Positions 57,801 through 64,000 of a stretch of DNA of 64,000 bases are shown here, one piece after another (the first letter of the stretch is position 1; each line of letters begins with the position of its first letter). Where the stretch lies: NCBI GenBank assembly GCA_905221605.1, contig CAJNDS010001990.1:655675-719674 (forward strand). The letters run 5' to 3'. Under the pieces are notes generated by a model. That model was not told the origin of the DNA, ran no database searches, and saw nothing but the letters and a program-made list of their open reading frames with translations. The DNA comes from Symbiodinium natans (taxonomy: Eukaryota; Sar; Dinophyceae; Suessiales; Symbiodiniaceae). The translations under genes and the position numbers were made by a program.

Positions 57801-60289
57801 AGAACGATAGCTACCCTACGAATTTGTTCCCCTATCTACAAGCCCCAAACCCTTGACTATGAACTAGAAGCCGCCAGAAGCCCTGCAGGGTGTGAAGGTT
57901 CAAACAGGCCTTAAAGGCTCGGTGATTTTGGGCGGGGCTTAGACGACTTATGGTTCCACTTCGGTGTTGAGTGTAGAGCATGCGTGCAGATCTCGATTTG
58001 TTGGGCCCTGGCTACGGAAGTACTTGAGAGAGGAGGTTCATGGATAGCTATAAGGGGTGCCCTACATAAGGTCATACCTGCGGGTGACTAGTGGATGTTG
58101 AGGCCTGTGAAGGCATTTTGGGCTCCTTTCCGTCTGGAGGTTCCTTTTCAAAGAAACTTTCTTGACCCGAGCCGCTTGTTCGGGATTTAGGGCCCTTATG
58201 CTCCCCTCAGATTCCTGCTGCTATCAACTCACAAACCCAAGAAACATAGACGTCTCGTTCACACCCTCACAACCCGAAGAACTGCCCATGCTTCTAGTCC
58301 AGAAAACAACCACCTCAAATTGTCCTATAAACTCTAAATTAACCCTAAACCCGATAACGACTATAAACCCTATAAACCCTATCAACCCTATAAACCCTAT
58401 AACCCTACAAAGCCTACAAACCCTAGAAACCCTATAAACCCCATAAACCCTATAAACCCCAAACCCTAAACCCTAAACCCTAAGCCCACACCTTGCAGCA
58501 AAGCCATAGTCAAATAAAGCCCTGTTCGGGCCCCAGGGCATTCTAGCGATCTACACAAAGCCCTGAAAATTCCCCCCCCAAAAAACTCGCTAAACTACCC
58601 CTCAACCCTAAATCCTAAACCCTGAACCCTGAACCCTGAACCCTAAACCCCAAACCCTAAACCCTAAACCCTAAACCCCAAACCCTAAACCCTAAACCCC
58701 AAACCCTAAACCCTAAACTCTAAACCCTAAACCCTAAACCCTAAACCCTAAACCCTAATCAACCCGGGTCCTTGATGCCAGGCAGGTTCCTGGCATCCTC
58801 GAGGTCGGCGTACATGTTGTCGCCGAAGCGCGTGACCCACACGTTCCTTGAGGTGCTTGGAGTTTAGGGTTTAGGGTTTAGGGTTTAGGGTTTAGGGTTT
58901 AGGGCTTCCATAAGTGGAGCTGTCTGATAAAGCGCCGAACTTCATCCAGCAGGTTGAGGGTTTAGGGTTTGGGGTTTAGGGTTTAGGGTTTAGGGTCTGG
59001 GGTTCGGTCCTTAGAGGTGTGCACAGATTCAGGCGTCTACGCTCCGCTCCCCTTAGAGCCATAACAGCAGTATGTTCAGTGTTCCCCAACAGGCTTCATA
59101 TAAGCAAGACTAGAACTGAACTCCAAAGGACACCAAAACCTACGCCCTAAACCCTAAACCCGAAACCCTAAACCTGAAACCCTAAACCCTAAACCTGAAA
59201 CCCTAAACCCGAAACCCTAAACCCTTTTAGGACCTTAAGCTCTCAACTCGAAAGACTCAAGCCTAACTTGGCAGATGGGGGGGTTCATGGCAGGTGGGTT
59301 GAACAGTCGGGTTTAGGGTTTAGGGCTTAGGGTTTAGGGTTTAGGGCTTAGGGTTTAGGGATTGTTGTTGTTGAAGGGTTGCGGGTTGAGGATTGCAGGA
59401 AGAGTGCATGCTTGTCACTGCACGTCACGGTCTGCGCACTGGTCAACTGCGAGCCTCTATCTCATTGATTGTAGGGTTTGTAAGGGAGGAGGGTTCAAGG
59501 GGGGTACCTAGGGAAGCTTGAGGAGCCCTGTAGGGAGTAGTAGGGAGTAATAGGGAGCCTTGGGTTACATACCCCCCCCCCCCCTTGAACCCCCCCCCCC
59601 TTCCCTCTCCCTTAAGAGCCTTATAAACTGAGGTTTGAAGGGGCTGAGAAGTTTTCTGAGGAGCCGCTACTTACCACACAAAGGTCGCTGAGGGGGCCCA
59701 CGGCACGCGAATCTCTTCAACCCTAAACCCTGAACATCCGAAATCACTCAGGCCCGTGTCCTTGATGCACGATACCAGAAATCCAGAAGCTCGAAACCAC
59801 TCAACGTCCGACACGCCCAAAACATTAAAACAAAAAAACAGCGCCAAACGAGGATTTGTTTAAGGAACACAAGAACCTGGGTCCCAGAACCCTAACAAGC
59901 CCTACCTAGGAGACATTATGATCCGTTTGTAACCCAAGAAGGGCAAATCTAGAGTATCCCCCGGGCCTACTCAGGCGCCCTGAACCCTAAACCCTAAACG
60001 GCTAACAAAAGCCAGGAATCTTGTTTTGCGCCACTTCACGGTGCTTCTGGACGATGTCCGTGACCGTGTGGAACTGGCGCTCTTGCTCGGCCAGCTCCTA
60101 CGAGCTTTAAGGGTTTAGGGTTCAGGGTTCAGGGTTTAGGGTTTAGGGTTTAGGGTTTAGGGCACAGGCTGTAGCCCAAAAGCACTGGGGGGCGGGGGGG
60201 GTTCCCTAAACCCTAAACCTGAACGAAAACCCTTGCTCCTCCGGCGGAGGCTTCTCAACTGTTGGCTTCTGCTGCGCTTGCCCGCACTC
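54842..60289 (-). CDS. Gene C: unrecognised protein, 3' part, seven exons
   Basis: Minus-strand exons joined by phase: 60239-60289, 60007-60097, 58906-58939, 58764-58846, 57149-57253, 55497-55556 and 54842-54897 (stop TAG at 54842). They give 159 residues plus stop with no internal stop. The first pieces (KPPPE then ELAEQERQFHTV and VQKHREVAQNK) look like a charged, possibly coiled-coil stretch; then FRRFIRQLHLWKN, a tract containing VTRFGDNMYADLEDAR, a basic region, and a C-terminus reading TAIVLRTLAYFEKMKA. I do not recognise the family. Donors include GT, GC and GA, acceptors AG. The 5' end is upstream of 60.3 kb and was not found. Support is reading-frame continuity over seven junctions only, without a domain to anchor it; the 58906-58939 and 57149-57253 exons are the least certain. 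Confidence 0.5.
56629..56743. repeat. MITE-like family 2, copy
   Basis: Ends CCTAGGTTGCCCAGTA and TACTGGGCATCCTAG form terminal inverted repeats. Very similar along its whole length to the copy at 51144, so the two are recent relatives. Confidence 0.85.
56814..56930 (+). repeat. Eight-base variant array (GGGGTTTA)
   Basis: About fourteen GGGGTTTA units, the same extra-G variant as the array at 28568-28712 in opposite orientation. Located in the intron between the last exons of gene C. Confidence 0.9.
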
Positions 60290-60364
60290 CTTGCGTCCAT
60301 GCAGGGTTTATGGTGTAGGGTGTTACGGGGGTAGGGATTCCGATGCTCGCGATGAATAGTTTCC

Positions 60365-60482
60365 AGGTTGCCCAGTAAGCTCATAGGAATAGAGGGCACA
60401 CTTTTCCTTTATAACGGAGTTTATAAGTTATAAGGGAACCGAAGCACTCGAAAAGTACAGCAGAGCACTACTGGGCATAGTA
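60365..60482. repeat. MITE-like family 2, diverged copy
   Basis: Starts AGGTTGCCCAGTAAG and ends CACTACTGGGCATAG, with TATAAGGGAACC inside. Upstream of the first assigned exon of gene C. Confidence 0.6.
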
Positions 60483-62486
60483 GAGGTACTTCCACATTGC
60501 CTCACTTCTTGTGCTCTCTGGAAATTAGAGAAAAAAATCGGGCACAGGTTTTCCTAGGCTCCACAAGGTTGGAACCTCAGCCCGCTGGAGGTCTGTAAGC
60601 CCTAAACAAGCCCCTAAAACCCCTGAACCCTAAACCCTAAAACCCTAAAACCCTAAACCCTAAACCCTAAAACTTTTTCAGTCTATGAGCCCCACCCGAA
60701 GGGTCCACGTAGCTGAATAGGAAGTACTTGGGTCTTCAAGTACCTCCTAAACAGGGACTTTAAGGCCGCAGTATTCCCTATTTAGGTACAAAGACATAGG
60801 GCCAAGTAATAAATGGCAGGCATGGAGTGCAGGACACACGTGCGAAACTGGGGGACCTGGTCTGTGAACTGACTGAGTGCGCTGGTCGCACGAGGCGTTG
60901 GTGTTTTGGGGTCTGAGGGCATTGACGGGCAGATAGACCCCCTGGTTCTTAGTAGGAGGGAATTAGGAGCCCTTATATCGGCTTAGGGTTTAGGTTTTAG
61001 GATGTATACCCTTTAAGTGATTACATAGGGCACCTCATGCCCTTAAGGTGCTTTGGGGTCTTTAGGGGATTCTGGGGAGTTGTCCGTCTAAGCCAGATGT
61101 CTCAAGGACTGCCAGAGAGTGGGTCATAGCAAGGCTTGGCCACGACAGTCCAGGAAGGGTGCAGTTGGTAGAGTTCCAAACCCTAAACCCTAAACCCTAA
61201 ACCCTAGACCCTAAACCCTAAACCCTAGACCCTAAACCCTAAACCCTGGTTTTGTTACAGCTTTTGGCTGCCGAACAATGAAAGGGTGCCCATTTGTTTG
61301 CTGGGGTTTAAGGTTTAGGGTTTCGGCTACTGTTTTGCACCCTGGAACCACTGAATGCCCCCTCGTTCACCCTGCCAGGGGCCCCGGCATGCTTGTGATT
61401 CACCCAATGCTTGCGCTGGCATTCCCGGGTGCAGTACCTGGACTTGAAAAGGCTACCTCGTCTCCCCCTCCCCACCCCATACTAAATCCTAACTAACGTT
61501 GTCGTGCATCATGTTCAGCTGTGACAGGGGTGGCTTGCCTCTGATACGAGAGGGGGGAGGTAGACTTTGAATCCGTTGTGGACTGTGAGGGTTTCGGGTT
61601 TAAGATTAACCCTAAACCCTAAACCCTGAACGCTAAACCCTATACCCTAAACCGTAAACCCTAAACATAGTGTTTAGGGTTTGTACAGTTCAGAGCTTCG
61701 GGATGTTTTGTTGGGGTTTTGGGGCCCTAGGTACTTCGGCTGGCAGCTGGGGTTCAGCAGGCGCCTTGAACGGTTGACTTATGGTTGCGACAACCTACAC
61801 CCTACACCCTACACCCTACTCCCTAAACCCTAAACCCTAAACCCTAAACCCCACACCCTAAACCCTAAACCCTAAACCCTAAACCCTAAACCCTAAACCC
61901 TAAACCCTAAAGGCAGTAGATCGGGTCTGCGTTCTCTCGGTCAGAACACTACAGGCCATCCTGGCAGGATATGTTCCGTGGCCGCAGCTTAGATCAACCC
62001 CTAACCCTAAACCCCAAACCCCAGACACCAACCAAACCCTAAGCCCCCAGGGTTTGGCCTACTGTGTAAGGAACGGCCGGTTTAGCGTTTAGGGCTAATT
62101 GGATCCCACGTTGCCCATAAGCCCTGGCGCCTCCACCCCAAAACTGAACCCTCAACTGGTGCCCAAGGCACCAAAATGCCCGGCAGCCGCTGCACTGCCT
62201 CAGCGCGTCGCACGTAACCCTACACCCTAAACCCCTGAACCCAAATAAAACCGCAGGGCAGTTCGAAGTTGAAGCAAGGGTGTGAAATTTAGTCTGTGGG
62301 GTTTGTTGCGGGTTGTGGCAAGGAGTCCCCCCCCGAGGTCATGTTGTAATATGTTGTAATGTCGCTAGTGCTATTGGTATCCTCAAGCCAGACCTTGTAG
62401 CTCTCTACCATCCATAAAGCTCCAAGAATATCCCAAGGATGCCTCAATAATATGTTTTGTGCCCATGCGCGCATGCGCGCGCGCGC

Positions 62487-63440
<954 letters not shown>

Positions 63441-63601
63441 CTCCACACACATCTTGAGCATGCAACCGCAAGTGACCCCAAAACTTCCTCAACACACACA
63501 CACACACACACACACAAGCCCCTACTGCACCAAAGACACACACTCACAAACAAAAGGAACAAAAAACACCCTAAACCCTAAACCCTAAACCCTAAAACCT
63601 T

Positions 63602-63735
63602 CTGAAGCTGCTCCAGGTGGCTTGGTCGCTGGAGCCAAGCACATGACGCAGGGCGTATTTGCAGGGGGCTGGGCCATTGTCGCTAGGGCCTTCGTGCGCG
63701 TGGCTGATGCCCAAGTGCTGTGGTTGGATGCTTAA
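63602..63735 (+). CDS. Possible plus-strand terminal exon
   Basis: Plus-strand open frame just after a CCCTAAA array reads EAAPGGLVAGAKHMTQGV, then a hydrophobic/glycine-rich stretch (VFAGGWAIVARAFVRV) and ends with TAA at 63733-63735. The glycine-rich pattern is protein-like but no family is assigned. It would be the only plus-strand host exon here. The minus strand is open over the same stretch, so orientation is uncertain. Confidence 0.2.
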
Positions 63736-64000
63736 CAAGCAAACTCGTCATACAGTTCTTTCTGCATTGAGTAAGACTGTCTGGCCTCTTCAACTGTAAT
63801 CGCTCCATATCTGAACGAAGTGTGTGACCTGGACTCTTAGACTGCCAGTGCGCGGTGTCTCTGGCATGGCGTGCCGATGTTTTGCGGAGCTTGGGCAACT
63901 GGCTCTCGGCATAATGCTTGCATCAATCCGCAGAATCCACAACTTTACAGGGTTTAGGGTTTGGGGTTAAGCATGGGTGTGGGCGGGTTGGGGGAGGGGG

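Overview
The window looks like nuclear DNA of a dinoflagellate. The evidence is: plant/alga-type telomere repeats (TTTAGGG/CCCTAAA) scattered in dozens of short arrays; genes cut into tiny exons (27-138 bp) whose introns start with GT, GC or GA and end with AG; every reconstructable host gene on the same (minus) strand; and a Ty1/copia-type retrotransposon. The long open frames are mostly not the host genes. Host genes appear only when GC-rich islands between repeat arrays are translated, joined at splice sites and checked for phase.

Layout on the minus strand, from high to low coordinates. Gene C (54842-60289, 5' end not found) is an unrecognised protein tail, seven phase-compatible exons ending in a stop. 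Gene A (31813-52278) is a complete 14-exon soluble ABC ATPase of 284 aa, resembling the CAF16/ABCI family. Gene B (18391-30762) is a second, divergent ABC ATPase of the same family, 15 exons and 344 aa, directly downstream in the same orientation. Weaker exon-like pieces follow (ankyrin-like near 16.9 kb, 15.98-16.08 kb, glycosyltransferase-like at 14.14-14.25 kb) in a repeat-poor island (9.4-17.1 kb) that also carries a 215-aa frame resembling dinoflagellate repeat proteins (9585-10232). Gene D (4962-9255, partial) starts with a WW-like exon followed by proline-rich exons.

Intron 11 of gene A is about 10 kb because an intact copia element (33503-42701) sits in it, antisense to the gene. Its two 289-bp LTRs are identical, it has a 5-bp target duplication, and it landed inside a CCCTAAA array. 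Its single 2858-aa frame carries Gag (CCCH and CCHC fingers), protease, a degenerate cytosine-methyltransferase-like domain, integrase with a large acidic insertion, a 2OG-Fe(II) oxygenase domain with a TET/JBP-like HxDxxN motif, reverse transcriptase, RNase H, two hydrophobic segments, a 9-residue tandem repeat and a C-terminal SAP motif. Dinoflagellate DNA is known for 5-hydroxymethyluracil and heavy cytosine methylation, so one element carrying both a methyltransferase-like and a base-oxidase-like domain is the most interesting single object here.

The rest is repeat: telomere-like arrays (in most introns TTTAGGG in the sense strand near the donor and CCCTAAA near the acceptor), at least three families of short palindromic MITE-like elements, poly-G/C tracts, minisatellites, a trinucleotide block and a ~950-bp GT/GC-rich microsatellite. 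No rRNA, tRNA, CRISPR array or spliced-leader gene was seen.
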